Shown here in pieces: positions 1-8,588 of a stretch of 64,000 bases of DNA. Under the pieces are notes generated by a model. It was not told where the DNA came from and did not search any database. It saw only the letters and a program-made list of their open reading frames with translations. A program made the position numbers and the translations under genes. The stretch covers positions 17,412-81,411 of the forward strand of contig CABSCP010000017.1 in assembly GCA_902476265.1 (NCBI GenBank). Reading direction: 5' to 3'. Source of the DNA: an uncultured Lachnospiraceae bacterium. Its GTDB lineage: Bacteria > Bacillota > Clostridia > Lachnospirales > Lachnospiraceae. How positions within the stretch are numbered: the first letter of the stretch is position 1; each line of letters begins with the position of its first letter.

Positions 1-1777
1 GTTCATTGGAAGTATCCAGATAGCAGGCAGCCTGCCCTTTCCCATGTTCTTTTACGTATTTTAAGGTGCTTTCCGCGCAGCGGTATAAGCCGCTGTAGTC
101 ATTGACAACCTCTGTGGTGCACATGCCGATGCTGGCGGAAAACACCAGGTCGGGGCTGCTGGCCACAGAACGGTTTTTGATCGCTTCCGCAATTTGGGAA
201 CCCATCACCCTGGCCCTGGCCTTGTTGCAGGAGGGCAGGAAAAGCATCAATTCATCTCCACCCAGACGGGTCAGGATATCCCGTTCGCCGGTCAGGGCAC
301 GCAGGATATCGGCGGTATCCTGAAGCACAGCGTCGGCAAAAATATGGCCTTCCCGGTCGTTGACCGTTTGGAAACCGTCCATGTCAAGAAGCATCAGGCA
401 GCAGATATCTTCGTCCTTTTTTGAAGAGAGATAGGTCCGTATTTTGCGGATTCCCGCATCCTTCTGGTAAAATCCTGTGAGAGGGTCCCGGCTGCGGATG
501 TCCTCCAGCGCAAATTCCTTTTCTTTTTCCGACTGTATATTGATGATTTTTCCGATGAATCTGGTGATCTGTCCGGAGGCGTCCGGAATCGGGGTGCAGG
601 TGATGCGGACCCAGATTTCCTGACCGGAGCTGCCGTTGGGACAGACAGGCAGTTCCGTGGAAGCGTAGCGGCTGCTGTTTAACACCTGCCGGAAAAAGGA
701 AGTGCCGGCAGGGCCCATGATCTCTTCCATATTTGAGGAGAGAAAATGGGGGATGATGTGTTCCGTTGCGGAGGAATCCTCCCGGGAAACATTGCCGGAG
801 AGGCTGCCGTAGGAAGTATAGGTGTCTGAAAGAATATCGTATTCATAGACGATCACCGGCATATTTTCCAGAGCAACCCGGAAACGGTAGCGTTCCTTTT
901 CAAGGCGCTCCCTCTGTTGGCTCCAACTGCTGTACATGCGGTTGAAGGCATTGGCGAAAGAACGGGTTTCCTGGGCGCCCATGGACGGCAGCGGAGAAAA
1001 GTCGCCCTCTGTGTTTCGGGCCAGAATGCCGGCATAGCAGGAGAAAGGACGGGCCAGTGTGATATAATAGAGAACGGCTTCCAGAGCGAAAGACAGCACC
1101 AGCGTGAGCATGAGGACACGGCAGGAAAACAGGGCGTTCTCCGTAGCGGAAACTGCGGCCTGAAGTTCTGTCCCTTTTCGGCTCCGGATCAGATCCTGGA
1201 AATTTTGTACATTGTCATAGATTTTTTCCTTCACCGAAGTGTATTCCTGACCGAACAGATACTGAACGGCCAGGGAAGCTTTGGCGGAAGGGGAAAGCTC
1301 AGATTCTTCGCCGGTCAGCCGGACCCGGTTCATTTCTTCCGGAAGCTGTGAAGCGTCAATGCCCAGACTGTCCGCAATCAGACGCATGGCCCAGGCTTCT
1401 TTTTCAATCAGACGGTCGGATTCCCGAAGAGCATTTTCCATACAGGATAATTCTTCTTCCGTGAGGGCCAGTTCCCTCAAATGCGCCAATGCTTTGTTGC
1501 GGTTTTGGCTGACATTCACTTCCTGCCAGTAGTTTTGGGCATAAAACAATTGGCCTGTGGTCACAAAGTGCCAGGCCTCGCCGGTGAGGTAGTTGGAAGC
1601 GGTCCACAGATCCTGGCTTGCCTGGGTACAGGACCGCAGATTTTCTTCGATCAGAATTTGTTCCTGCGCTTCATTCCGGGCAGTGTTGATGCGGAAGCCA
1701 AAAAGGATAATCTGGATTCCCACCAGTGCGAAAAGGAGGGCGGCTGAGGATTTCATTGGTATTCCCTTGAATTTCAT
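1..1777 (-). CDS. Membrane-bound diguanylate cyclase-like protein (GGDEF), truncated by window edge
   Basis: I translated this by hand: an open frame runs from an ATG at 1777 (preceded by AGGAG) to base 1 without a stop, 592 residues. It shows an N-terminal membrane segment (about residues 5-25), an extracytoplasmic sensor region, a second membrane segment near 218-238, a PAS-like region (about 285-425, ending in a PAC-like stretch) and a GGDEF domain from about 431. The signature reads GGDEL at about 505-509, preceded by TRL. GGDEF domains make cyclic di-GMP from two GTP; a Phe-to-Leu change at the last position is tolerated in some active enzymes. I see no RxxD inhibitory site at the usual spacing (the residues are GERD). 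About 160 residues of the GGDEF domain are present, so only the extreme C-terminus should be missing. The sensed signal is unknown. Confidence 0.85.
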   Translation of the reverse strand, partial: MKFKGIPMKSSAALLFALVGIQIILFGFRINTARNEAQEQILIEENLRSCTQASQDLWTASNYLTGEAWHFVTTGQLFYAQNYWQEVNVSQNRNKALAHLRELALTEEELSCMENALRESDRLIEKEAWAMRLIADSLGIDASQLPEEMNRVRLTGEESELSPSAKASLAVQYLFGQEYTSVKEKIYDNVQNFQDLIRSRKGTELQAAVSATENALFSCRVLMLTLVLSFALEAVLYYITLARPFSCYAGILARNTEGDFSPLPSMGAQETRSFANAFNRMYSSWSQQRERLEKERYRFRVALENMPVIVYEYDILSDTYTSYGSLSGNVSREDSSATEHIIPHFLSSNMEEIMGPAGTSFFRQVLNSSRYASTELPVCPNGSSGQEIWVRITCTPIPDASGQITRFIGKIINIQSEKEKEFALEDIRSRDPLTGFYQKDAGIRKIRTYLSSKKDEDICCLMLLDMDGFQTVNDREGHIFADAVLQDTADILRALTGERDILTRLGGDELMLFLPSCNKARARVMGSQIAEAIKNRSVASSPDLVFSASIGMCTTEVVNDYSGLYRCAESTLKYVKEHGKGQAACYLDTSNE

Positions 1778-1930
1778 AAAAACTCCTGTCATTGTATCAC
1801 GAAATAATATTACAATTACTATTATACTGAATTTTCTGCAGAATGGTATAGAAAATAGTCGATTTTTCAAAAAAATAAAAATTTTTTAATAAAAAAAGGA
1901 ACTTTTAGGGATGGTCGGAGGAAAAAGAAG

Positions 1931-1959
1931 TGGAAATCGGTCGGGAAGTGGACTATAAT
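1931..1959 (+). promoter_or_regulatory. Candidate sigma-A promoter for the glycosyltransferase gene
   Basis: TGGAAA at 1931-1936, a 17-base spacer and a perfect TATAAT at 1954-1959, 45 bases before the start codon at 2004. The -35 box is only a moderate match. Confidence 0.45.
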
Positions 1960-2003
1960 TCAGAATAATAGAAAACGCCGGAGAGAACAAAGGAGGGGAT
2001 TTT

Positions 2004-3389
2004 ATGAATCCGCTTGTGAGTATTATTGTACCTGTCTATAATGCGGAAAAATATTTAAAGCGTTGTGTGGACAGTATTTTGAGTCAGGACTATCCGGATT
2101 TTGAACTGTTTTTAATGGATGACGGCAGCAGTGACAGATCCGGGGAAATCTGTGATTTTTATGCAGAAAAGGACGCCAGGGTGAAGGTGGTGCACAAGGA
2201 AAATACAGGGGTGTCCGACACCCGCAACCGGGCGCTGGAGCTGGCGGAAGGAACCTATATCCAGTTTTTGGACAGTGATGACTGGATTGTGCCGGAAGCG
2301 ACCAGGCTTCTGGTGACTTCCATGGAGCAGTATCAGTGTGATATGGTGATTTCCGATTTTTACAGGGTTTCCGGGGACCGTCTGGCGCAAAAAGGGGATA
2401 TTGAAGAAGATAAGGTGATGAACCGTCAGGAGTTCGCGGCCTGCATGATTGAGAATCCCGCTGATTTTTATTACGGTGTGCTGTGGAACAAGCTCTACCG
2501 CCGCAGCATCATTGAAGAACATCAGATCCGCATGGATGTTTCCATCAGCTGGTGTGAGGACTTTTTATTCAATCTGGAATATATCCGTCATGCGTCCGCC
2601 TTTTACGCCCTGCAGGTTCCCGTTTATTATTATTTAAAGCGCAAGGGAAGCCTGGCTACACAGGGGATGAGCATCAACAATACGATGCGCATGAAGATCA
2701 ATATTTTTGAATATTACAATGAATTTTATAAAGATGTATACGATCATGAAGACTATGCCAATATCAGACTCCAGGTGTACAGCTTTTTGTGGGCGGCCGC
2801 GAAAGACGGCGGGGTGCCCCCGGCGCTTCTTTTCGGGAGCAAGAAGCTGGGGGAGGAACGGAGACAGATTTTAAGAGAGGAGATCGAGGGCAGTGAACCG
2901 CTCATTTCCCAGTATCGTTTCCGAAGGCTTTTTGAATATGAGATGGAGTTTGCCGCAAAGAAAAACAATCTTTCTCTGGAAGAGGCACTGGTGCTGTGCG
3001 CGCTGTACCAGTGCGGTCCGGCCGGAGGCGTGCGCAGGCTGTCGGAACTGACCGGGGTATCCCAGCCGAAGATGTTTTTGTGTGTGCAGAAGCTGGAACA
3101 TAAAAAACTGATTGATATGACCGGAGAAAAATCGGGCGGAAAGGAAAAGACGGCGGAGAAAGCAGGCGGGAAAGAGAAGAGCGGGGAAAAGAAGGAACGC
3201 GTCAGAATTTCCCTGCGGCCTGAGGCGGATAGAATCTGCCGGGACTTGGATCTGGTGGGCGGCAGGCTCACAGAAGTTTGTCTGAGCGGATTTTCAGAGG
3301 AAGAAAGGAAAAATTTTACGGATATGATGAGCCGGGTGGATGAAAATATGATCCGGTTTATGGTAAAAGAGGTGCCCCGGGAGGATTGA
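2004..3389 (+). CDS. Family 2 glycosyltransferase with C-terminal MarR-like winged-helix domain
   Basis: 461 residues; ATG after AGGAGGGG. Residues 1 to about 280 are a GT-A glycosyltransferase: the N-terminal SIIVPVYNAEKYL motif, DDGSSD at 39-44 and the metal-binding LDSDD at 89-93. This class transfers sugars in capsule, exopolysaccharide or teichoic acid synthesis. From about residue 320 the sequence changes to a MarR-like winged helix (EEALVLCALYQCG, then LSELTGVSQPKMFLCVQKLEHKKLI, then a C-terminal helix with FSEEERKNFTDMMSRV). Where the wing should be there is a Lys/Glu/Gly-rich insertion (about 372-398) of near-repeated GGKEK units. No transmembrane segment is evident. The gene stands alone with its own promoter and terminator, so acceptor and pathway are unknown. 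Whether the MarR part binds DNA or is a structural add-on cannot be told from sequence. Confidence 0.85.
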   Translation: MNPLVSIIVPVYNAEKYLKRCVDSILSQDYPDFELFLMDDGSSDRSGEICDFYAEKDARVKVVHKENTGVSDTRNRALELAEGTYIQFLDSDDWIVPEATRLLVTSMEQYQCDMVISDFYRVSGDRLAQKGDIEEDKVMNRQEFAACMIENPADFYYGVLWNKLYRRSIIEEHQIRMDVSISWCEDFLFNLEYIRHASAFYALQVPVYYYLKRKGSLATQGMSINNTMRMKINIFEYYNEFYKDVYDHEDYANIRLQVYSFLWAAAKDGGVPPALLFGSKKLGEERRQILREEIEGSEPLISQYRFRRLFEYEMEFAAKKNNLSLEEALVLCALYQCGPAGGVRRLSELTGVSQPKMFLCVQKLEHKKLIDMTGEKSGGKEKTAEKAGGKEKSGEKKERVRISLRPEADRICRDLDLVGGRLTEVCLSGFSEEERKNFTDMMSRVDENMIRFMVKEVPRED

Positions 3390-3413
3390 ACGGGCATGGA
3401 AGGGGAAAAGAAC

Positions 3414-3464
3414 ATCCCGGCAGGAACGTTCCGTGATCGGAACATTTCCTGCCGGGATATTTTG
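3414..3464 (+). terminator. Rho-independent terminator after glycosyltransferase gene
   Basis: A long hairpin pairs ATCCCGGCAGGAA (from 3414) with TTCCTGCCGGGAT (ending 3458), with further GTTCCG/CGGAAC pairing inside, followed by ATTTTG. It lies between converging genes and may serve both. Confidence 0.7.
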
Positions 3465-3500
3465 ATTCATGACAGTTGAGGGTTTTAAAGTTTCCTTCGC

Positions 3501-5246
3501 TTATTTTGCCATGGTATCGTCTGTGAGTTTTGTGGTCTTGCCCGCTTCATAGGCTTCATTTCTTTCATCCAGAACGGCCTGGAACCCTGCGTCCAGATAT
3601 TTCTGAGCAAAATCATCATACATCGCGTCAAACTCTTCGGGTTTGCACATAACCAGTTTGTCACGGTACTCTTTGTAAAGTTCTGTCAGGGTTCCTCTGT
3701 ATTCTGTTTCGGAATCCAGCACGACAGAGTAGAGGGCATCGATCACTTCCCAGCCTTCCGCTCTCTGTTTCTTTCTGGTTTCGTAGAGATCCCAGATCTG
3801 ATCATAGAAGTCCTGAGGAAGTCCGTCCGGGCAGAAGGATCTTACGATCTGTTCGGGAGTGCCGGCGTTGACAGCTTCCACTGCGATACACCAGTAGTCT
3901 TTATTGTTGTTATAGCCCTGTTTGTAGTCGCCGTTGTAATCCGCAACGGAAACGGGAAGATTTGTTTCGGGATCAACCGTGTAGTTTTCGCCTTCCATAC
4001 CCCAGCGCATGGTGTTTAAGGTATCTTCCTGGGTCATCCATTCCATGTACATCCATGCAGCCTTGATCTGATCTTCGGTAGCGAAGGAAGAGAAGCCCAC
4101 GATCATGCCGAAGGGGTTCGCACCACGATAGCCGGGATTGATGCCGGATTCCGTATCTTCTTCATCCAGAACGGGGATGATAGCCAGTTCCGCATCCGGG
4201 TTATTTTCATAGAAGGATACCAGCCAGTCCATGGTGGAGGACAGGTAGCCGCCGAATTTCCAGGTGTCGCCGTTGATGAAAGCAGCTTTGTTGGTTTCGT
4301 CGTCGGTGATATAGTATTCCGGATTCAGGTGCCCCAGATTGAAGTCCTCATTGGTGTCTCTTAACAGTTCACGGTTGGGAGCCCAGCCCAGAGCGGGGAT
4401 GTTCACATCGCCGTATACCGCCCATTCCTCTTCGTTCTGAGGGTAGGTTCTGTAGCCATAGTTCTGATCTGCGCCGGCGCCGGGGATCATGGCGCCGCCC
4501 AGAGGATGCTCGGACAGGCCGGCTTCCTGGATTTTGGTCATAGCGTCAATTTTTTCGGAACGAAGAACCGGCACATAATCATAGCCCACTTCGCGCAGCC
4601 AGTCCATACGGCAGAAATCAACCCACCATGCGGAATAGAACGGTCTTTCCGCCAGTACGAAATAGGTATCGTCATTCATGGCGCTGTATTTCACCATGCC
4701 GTTTTCCGCCATCCTGTTGTAGTAGGTGGGAGCGGTCTGTGCGAATGCGTCCAGATCGATGGGAGCCAGATATCCGTCGTTGGCCCACTGTGCAACCTTA
4801 GGATAGTCATATTCCATCAGGACGGTGGGAAGATCCTCGGCAGCGGCCAGCAGAGCGTAGTCGGTCATAACGTCCGAACGATTGATGGGAACGAAGTTGA
4901 CGGTAATGTTGTATTTGTCGCCGAAGTTCTCCTGAATCCATTTGGTCCAGTAGTTGTCGTTGACAGTGGGAACGCCTTCCACGCCTCTGTCATAAACGGG
5001 GATGCCGATGGTCACGTTTTCTGCAAAAGGTTCCCAGGTGTCCATACCGCCGCCTTCCGCTGCGGGCGCTGCCTCTTCTGTGGCAGAAGCGGTGTCACCT
5101 GCAGGAGCCGCGTCTTCATTTGCGGCGGGAGCCTGTGTTTCGGGAGCGGCAGGAGCAGCGCTGTTGCCGCAGCCTGCAAGAGAACCCAGCGCCATGACTG
5201 TGGTCAGGGATGCTGCGAGAACTCTGTGTAATGTGTTCTTTTTCAT
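3501..5246 (-). CDS. Extracellular solute-binding lipoprotein of sugar ABC transporter (LplA/YtcQ-like)
   Basis: 581 residues. The N-terminus is a lipoprotein signal peptide with lipobox LAGC and lipidated Cys26, then a linker rich in Ala, Pro, Glu and Thr. The body belongs to the large family 1 solute-binding proteins that pair with LplB/LplC permeases. It would bind an oligosaccharide outside the membrane and deliver it to the two permeases encoded upstream (5342-7234). Large binding proteins of this subgroup often serve oligosaccharides of plant or host glycans; the substrate here is not readable. It is last in the operon and separated from the permease by 95 bases containing a small stem-loop. 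No ATPase gene is present, so a shared MsmX-type ATPase elsewhere is expected. Confidence 0.9.
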   Translation of the reverse strand: MKKNTLHRVLAASLTTVMALGSLAGCGNSAAPAAPETQAPAANEDAAPAGDTASATEEAAPAAEGGGMDTWEPFAENVTIGIPVYDRGVEGVPTVNDNYWTKWIQENFGDKYNITVNFVPINRSDVMTDYALLAAAEDLPTVLMEYDYPKVAQWANDGYLAPIDLDAFAQTAPTYYNRMAENGMVKYSAMNDDTYFVLAERPFYSAWWVDFCRMDWLREVGYDYVPVLRSEKIDAMTKIQEAGLSEHPLGGAMIPGAGADQNYGYRTYPQNEEEWAVYGDVNIPALGWAPNRELLRDTNEDFNLGHLNPEYYITDDETNKAAFINGDTWKFGGYLSSTMDWLVSFYENNPDAELAIIPVLDEEDTESGINPGYRGANPFGMIVGFSSFATEDQIKAAWMYMEWMTQEDTLNTMRWGMEGENYTVDPETNLPVSVADYNGDYKQGYNNNKDYWCIAVEAVNAGTPEQIVRSFCPDGLPQDFYDQIWDLYETRKKQRAEGWEVIDALYSVVLDSETEYRGTLTELYKEYRDKLVMCKPEEFDAMYDDFAQKYLDAGFQAVLDERNEAYEAGKTTKLTDDTMAK

Positions 5247-5281
5247 ACTTAATCCTCCTTAAAGAATGATGTTTTATAGTG

Positions 5282-5295
5282 CCCGGATGTCCGGG
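5282..5295 (-). other. Small stem-loop between permease and binding-protein genes
   Basis: CCCGGA and TCCGGG separated by two bases form a short perfect hairpin in the gap before the binding-protein gene. Such intercistronic hairpins often stabilise the highly expressed binding-protein message. No T-run follows, so it is not a classical terminator. Confidence 0.35.
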
Positions 5296-5341
5296 ATTAC
5301 TGACGTAATATGGATAGGGTGGAACCGGGTTTTTGGCCTGC

Positions 5342-6268
5342 TCAGCCTTTTACCGCACCGATCATAACGCCCTTTACGAAGTATTTCTGCAGGAACGGAT
5401 AAATGCAGATGATCGGGATGGTGACAAACATGATTGCGGCCGCCTGCAGGACTTCCGGCGTGCTGGTTACGGCTGCCGCTTCGGAAAGCGTAGTGGTCTG
5501 AGCTTCATTGGCCGCGGCGACCATCTGATAGAGCCGGTACTGGATCATTTTTAACTGGTCCGATTTAATATAGAACTTGTTATCCCCGTAGGAATTCCAG
5601 CGGCCTACCGCGTAGAACAGGGATAGGGTTGCCAGGATAGGCTTAGACAAAGGCAGCACGATCTTTCCGAGGATCTGGAAATTGGTAGCGCCGTCCAGAA
5701 AAGCGGATTCTTCCAGGCTGTCCGGTATGCTGGACTGAAAATAGGTTTTCATGATCAGCATGTTGTAGGGAGAGTAGATCAGAGGCAGGATCAGCACCCA
5801 CATGGTGTCCAGAAGATGCAGGTCTTTTAACAGCAGGTAGGTAGGGATCAGGCCTGCGCCAAAATACATCGGGAACATCAAAAGGAAGGTGAAGAACGTT
5901 CTGCCCTTCAAACGCTTTTTGGAAAGCGGATAAGCCGCACAGGTGCAGGCCACCATACCCAGGAAGGTAAAAATCAGTGTCACGATGATGCTATAACCCA
6001 TGGAATATACCAGGGAGCCGTCCCGGAAAATGGATGCATAGGCATCAAAAGTGATATTTTTCGGCCAGAAGAACACCTGCTTTGCCATTACGGCGCTGTT
6101 GGAGGAGATGGACTTCGAAGCCAGATGCAGGAAAGGAAGCACGCAGGTTGCGCAGATGAGGATCAGAATGATCATCATAACCGCATCGCTCACCCGAAAT
6201 TTATTGATGGCGCGGCTGCTTTCCGAAGAAGCATCGCCTTTTTTGCGTTCCGTTTTTTCTTTACTCAT
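5342..6268 (-). CDS. Sugar ABC transporter permease (LplC/YtcP-like)
   Basis: 308 residues when started at ATG 6268, which lies 8 bases from AGGAGG; an in-frame GTG at 6277 overlaps that ribosome site and is unlikely to be used. It has six predicted membrane segments and the EAA loop EESAFLDGATNFQILGKI, which contacts the ATPase. This is the MalG-side half of the channel and pairs with the product of 6281-7234; the two genes are 12 bases apart. C-terminal GAVKG is typical of this permease family. Confidence 0.92.
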   Translation of the reverse strand: MSKEKTERKKGDASSESSRAINKFRVSDAVMMIILILICATCVLPFLHLASKSISSNSAVMAKQVFFWPKNITFDAYASIFRDGSLVYSMGYSIIVTLIFTFLGMVACTCAAYPLSKKRLKGRTFFTFLLMFPMYFGAGLIPTYLLLKDLHLLDTMWVLILPLIYSPYNMLIMKTYFQSSIPDSLEESAFLDGATNFQILGKIVLPLSKPILATLSLFYAVGRWNSYGDNKFYIKSDQLKMIQYRLYQMVAAANEAQTTTLSEAAAVTSTPEVLQAAAIMFVTIPIICIYPFLQKYFVKGVMIGAVKG

Positions 6269-6280
6269 TGTGCTCACCTC

Positions 6281-7234
6281 CTAAATCAATCCGTCTTCAC
6301 CCATGGATTTGGCAAATTTGTCCGCCAAAAGCACGAGGATGAGACCGACCAGAGACTGGAAGAGGCCGACGGCGGTTGACATGGAGAATTTACCGCCTCC
6401 CAGACCTTTTTCATAGATGTAGATCGCCAGCTGATACTGGAAATCCCTGACCTGGGAATTGCCGAAAACAAACAGTCGGTCAAAGTTACTGCCCATGACA
6501 CGGCCCAGGTTCATGATCAACAGTGTGACTACGGTGCCGCGGATACCGGGAAGGGTGATGTACCACATCCGTTTCCAGCGTCCGGCGCCGTCGATCATGG
6601 CAGCTTCATAAAGTTCTCCGCTGATGCCGGTGATGGCTGCCAGATAGATGATGGTTCCCCAACCCATGCTCTGCCAGACACCGATCAGAAGATAGGTGAA
6701 GGCCCAGTGCCATTTTTCTGTCAGGAAAGGGATTCCCTGATCGATGAGGCCCATATTCTGCATCAGAATGTTGACCAGGCCGGTGCTGGGACGAAACATG
6801 GTAAATGCTACGTTTGCTACGATAACCCAGGAAAGGAAGTGAGGCAGATAGAGGATCGTCTGTGTCACTTTTTTAAATCTGGGATAACGGAGCTCGTTCA
6901 AAATCAATGCCAGGATGATGGGCATCGGGAAGCCCACCAGCAAATCCATCAGGTTGAATACGACGGAATTGCGAAGGGAGCGGATGAAGTCAGCGTCCTT
7001 AAAGACTTTCATGAAGATATCCCATCCCACCCATTTGCTGCCTGCATAGCCCTTGGCGGGCTTATAATCCATGAAGACCATGCGCAGGCCCGGATAAGCG
7101 GCATAGCTGAAAACAATAACCAAAATCAAAGGTACTGCCAGCAGCAGATAAAGCTGCCAGTCTCTCTTGAATGCATTTTTCCAGCTGGTTTTTGTTCTCA
7201 CTTTGGACACAGCCGGAGAAGCACTTTTTGCCAT
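6281..7234 (-). CDS. Sugar ABC transporter permease (LplB/YteP-like)
   Basis: 317 residues, ATG after AAGGAGG. MalF-side permease with about six membrane segments and the EAA loop YEAAMIDGAGRWKRMWYIT. First gene of a three-gene transporter operon (permease, permease, binding protein), transcribed away from the LacI gene at 7530. The 295-base divergent region carries two LacI operators, so the operon is probably repressed by that regulator and induced by its sugar. Confidence 0.92.
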   Translation of the reverse strand: MAKSASPAVSKVRTKTSWKNAFKRDWQLYLLLAVPLILVIVFSYAAYPGLRMVFMDYKPAKGYAGSKWVGWDIFMKVFKDADFIRSLRNSVVFNLMDLLVGFPMPIILALILNELRYPRFKKVTQTILYLPHFLSWVIVANVAFTMFRPSTGLVNILMQNMGLIDQGIPFLTEKWHWAFTYLLIGVWQSMGWGTIIYLAAITGISGELYEAAMIDGAGRWKRMWYITLPGIRGTVVTLLIMNLGRVMGSNFDRLFVFGNSQVRDFQYQLAIYIYEKGLGGGKFSMSTAVGLFQSLVGLILVLLADKFAKSMGEDGLI

Positions 7235-7443
7235 ATTCCTGCCTCCTTTTTCAAACTATCGTTATTTTCTCGCCAATTTGTATATTTTTCCCTGCTTTCT
7301 TCAATAATTATCGTATATTATGAGTAATTTTTCTAATCAGAAAAACCAAAAAACTATGCAAAATCAGCCATTTATTTCCGGGGCCAATGTGCCAAAAGGA
7401 AGTCGTTCATTCCACTAAAATTTGGAGAAAATTAAAAAAACGC

Positions 7444-7500
7444 TTGACAGAAAACGTTTTCCATCGTATGCTGAATGAGAAATAAACAGAAAACGTTTTC
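7444..7500 (+). promoter_or_regulatory. LacI-gene promoter with two GAAAACGTTTTC operators
   Basis: TTGACA at 7444-7449, a 17-base spacer, and TATGCT at 7467-7472 make a strong promoter for the LacI gene. The perfect palindrome GAAAACGTTTTC occurs at 7450-7461, inside the spacer, and again at 7489-7500; the centres are 39 bases apart. These match the LacI/GalR operator type with a central CG. The regulator should therefore repress itself and, from the same sites, the divergent ABC operon. I found no convincing promoter for the minus-strand operon between 7235 and 7440. Confidence 0.8.
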
Positions 7501-7529
7501 CAAAGACGAACCGAAGGAGGGATGGCGGA

Positions 7530-8522
7530 TTGGCCTCAATTAAAGATGTGGCCGGAAAGGCGGGCGTGGCGATTTCCACGGTTTCCAAGGTTTTAAACGG
7601 ATATGCCGGAGTCAGTGAGGAAACAAAACGGAAAGTGAGCGCTGCGATCCGGGAACTTGATTTCACGCCAAATGCGGTGGCGGCGGCGCTTTCTTCCAAG
7701 CAGTCGGGCCGGGTTGCGCTTCTGCTCAATCTGAAGGAAAAGACCCAGGCTGTGGATGAAATTGACCTGCAGTATCTGGCGGGAGCAATCCATCGGGCGA
7801 AGGAACTGAAGCTGGATGTCATAACGCTTTTTTTTTCCATGCTGGCGGATAAGGACTGTGCGGAAATCATAAACTATCTGAAAGCCCAGAGTATAGAAGG
7901 GATCATCATTTACGGCATGAGCAGGGAGGATACTTTCCTGACAGAGCTGATCGGATCCGGACAGTTTAAGATTGTGACGGTGGACGCCCCTTTTTGCAAT
8001 GAACATACATCATTTGTGTGGATTGACCAAAAAAAGGCCCAGTATGAAGTGGCAAAGAAAACCATCCTGGAGAACGAATGCTGTACCCGGGTGCTCTATA
8101 TTGCAGGGAAAAAGGAAGCCTGGGTAACCTTGGAGCGGCTGGAGGGCATGAAACAGCTGGCGGAGGAACTTTCCTTAAGCCTCACGGTTGCCTATGGGGA
8201 TTTCAGTGAAAAGAAGGCCAGGGAGCTGACCTTTGCCTATGCGGACCGGACGGATGTGTTCGTATGCGCTTCGGATCTGATGGCGATCGGTGCCATGCGG
8301 GCGCTGATGGAGCTGGATGTATTTCATCCCGTATGCGGATTTGACGGCATCACGCTGATGGGATATGCGGGAAAGCAGATGAATACGGTGCGGCAGAACT
8401 TTTCAAAGGTATCGGCAGCGGCTGTGGAGGAAGTGAACAGGCTGCTTGGCGGAGAGCCCGGGCGGAGCCTGGTGCTGGATTATGAACTGGTGCGCATGAA
8501 ATATCAGGATATCATATGTTAA
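7530..8522 (+). CDS. LacI family transcriptional regulator
   Basis: 330 residues, starting at TTG 7530, nine bases after AAGGAGG; the ATG at 7522 is in another frame. The N-terminus is a LacI helix-turn-helix (ASIKDVAGKAGVAISTVSKVLNGY), followed by the hinge helix and a periplasmic-binding-protein-like sugar sensor domain. It divergently controls the transporter operon at 3501-7234 and probably itself, through the operators at 7450 and 7489. The effector is probably the transported sugar or a breakdown product. It lies 66 bases before the glycogen phosphorylase gene, so read-through into that gene is possible. Confidence 0.92.
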   Translation: MASIKDVAGKAGVAISTVSKVLNGYAGVSEETKRKVSAAIRELDFTPNAVAAALSSKQSGRVALLLNLKEKTQAVDEIDLQYLAGAIHRAKELKLDVITLFFSMLADKDCAEIINYLKAQSIEGIIIYGMSREDTFLTELIGSGQFKIVTVDAPFCNEHTSFVWIDQKKAQYEVAKKTILENECCTRVLYIAGKKEAWVTLERLEGMKQLAEELSLSLTVAYGDFSEKKARELTFAYADRTDVFVCASDLMAIGAMRALMELDVFHPVCGFDGITLMGYAGKQMNTVRQNFSKVSAAAVEEVNRLLGGEPGRSLVLDYELVRMKYQDIIC

Positions 8523-8588
8523 GAATGCCGGCAGCGCCGGCGGATAAAATGGCAGACGCCGCCCATGGCGGCAGAATGGAGGAATAAA

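Noticed and set aside
2753..3445. 230-codon frame opposite the glycosyltransferase gene
   Set aside because: Ser/Phe-rich shadow; crosses the terminator and has no family features.
4506..5231. 241-codon open frame opposite the solute-binding protein gene
   Set aside because: Cys/Gly/Val-rich shadow of a strong lipoprotein gene on the other strand; no ribosome site or domain.
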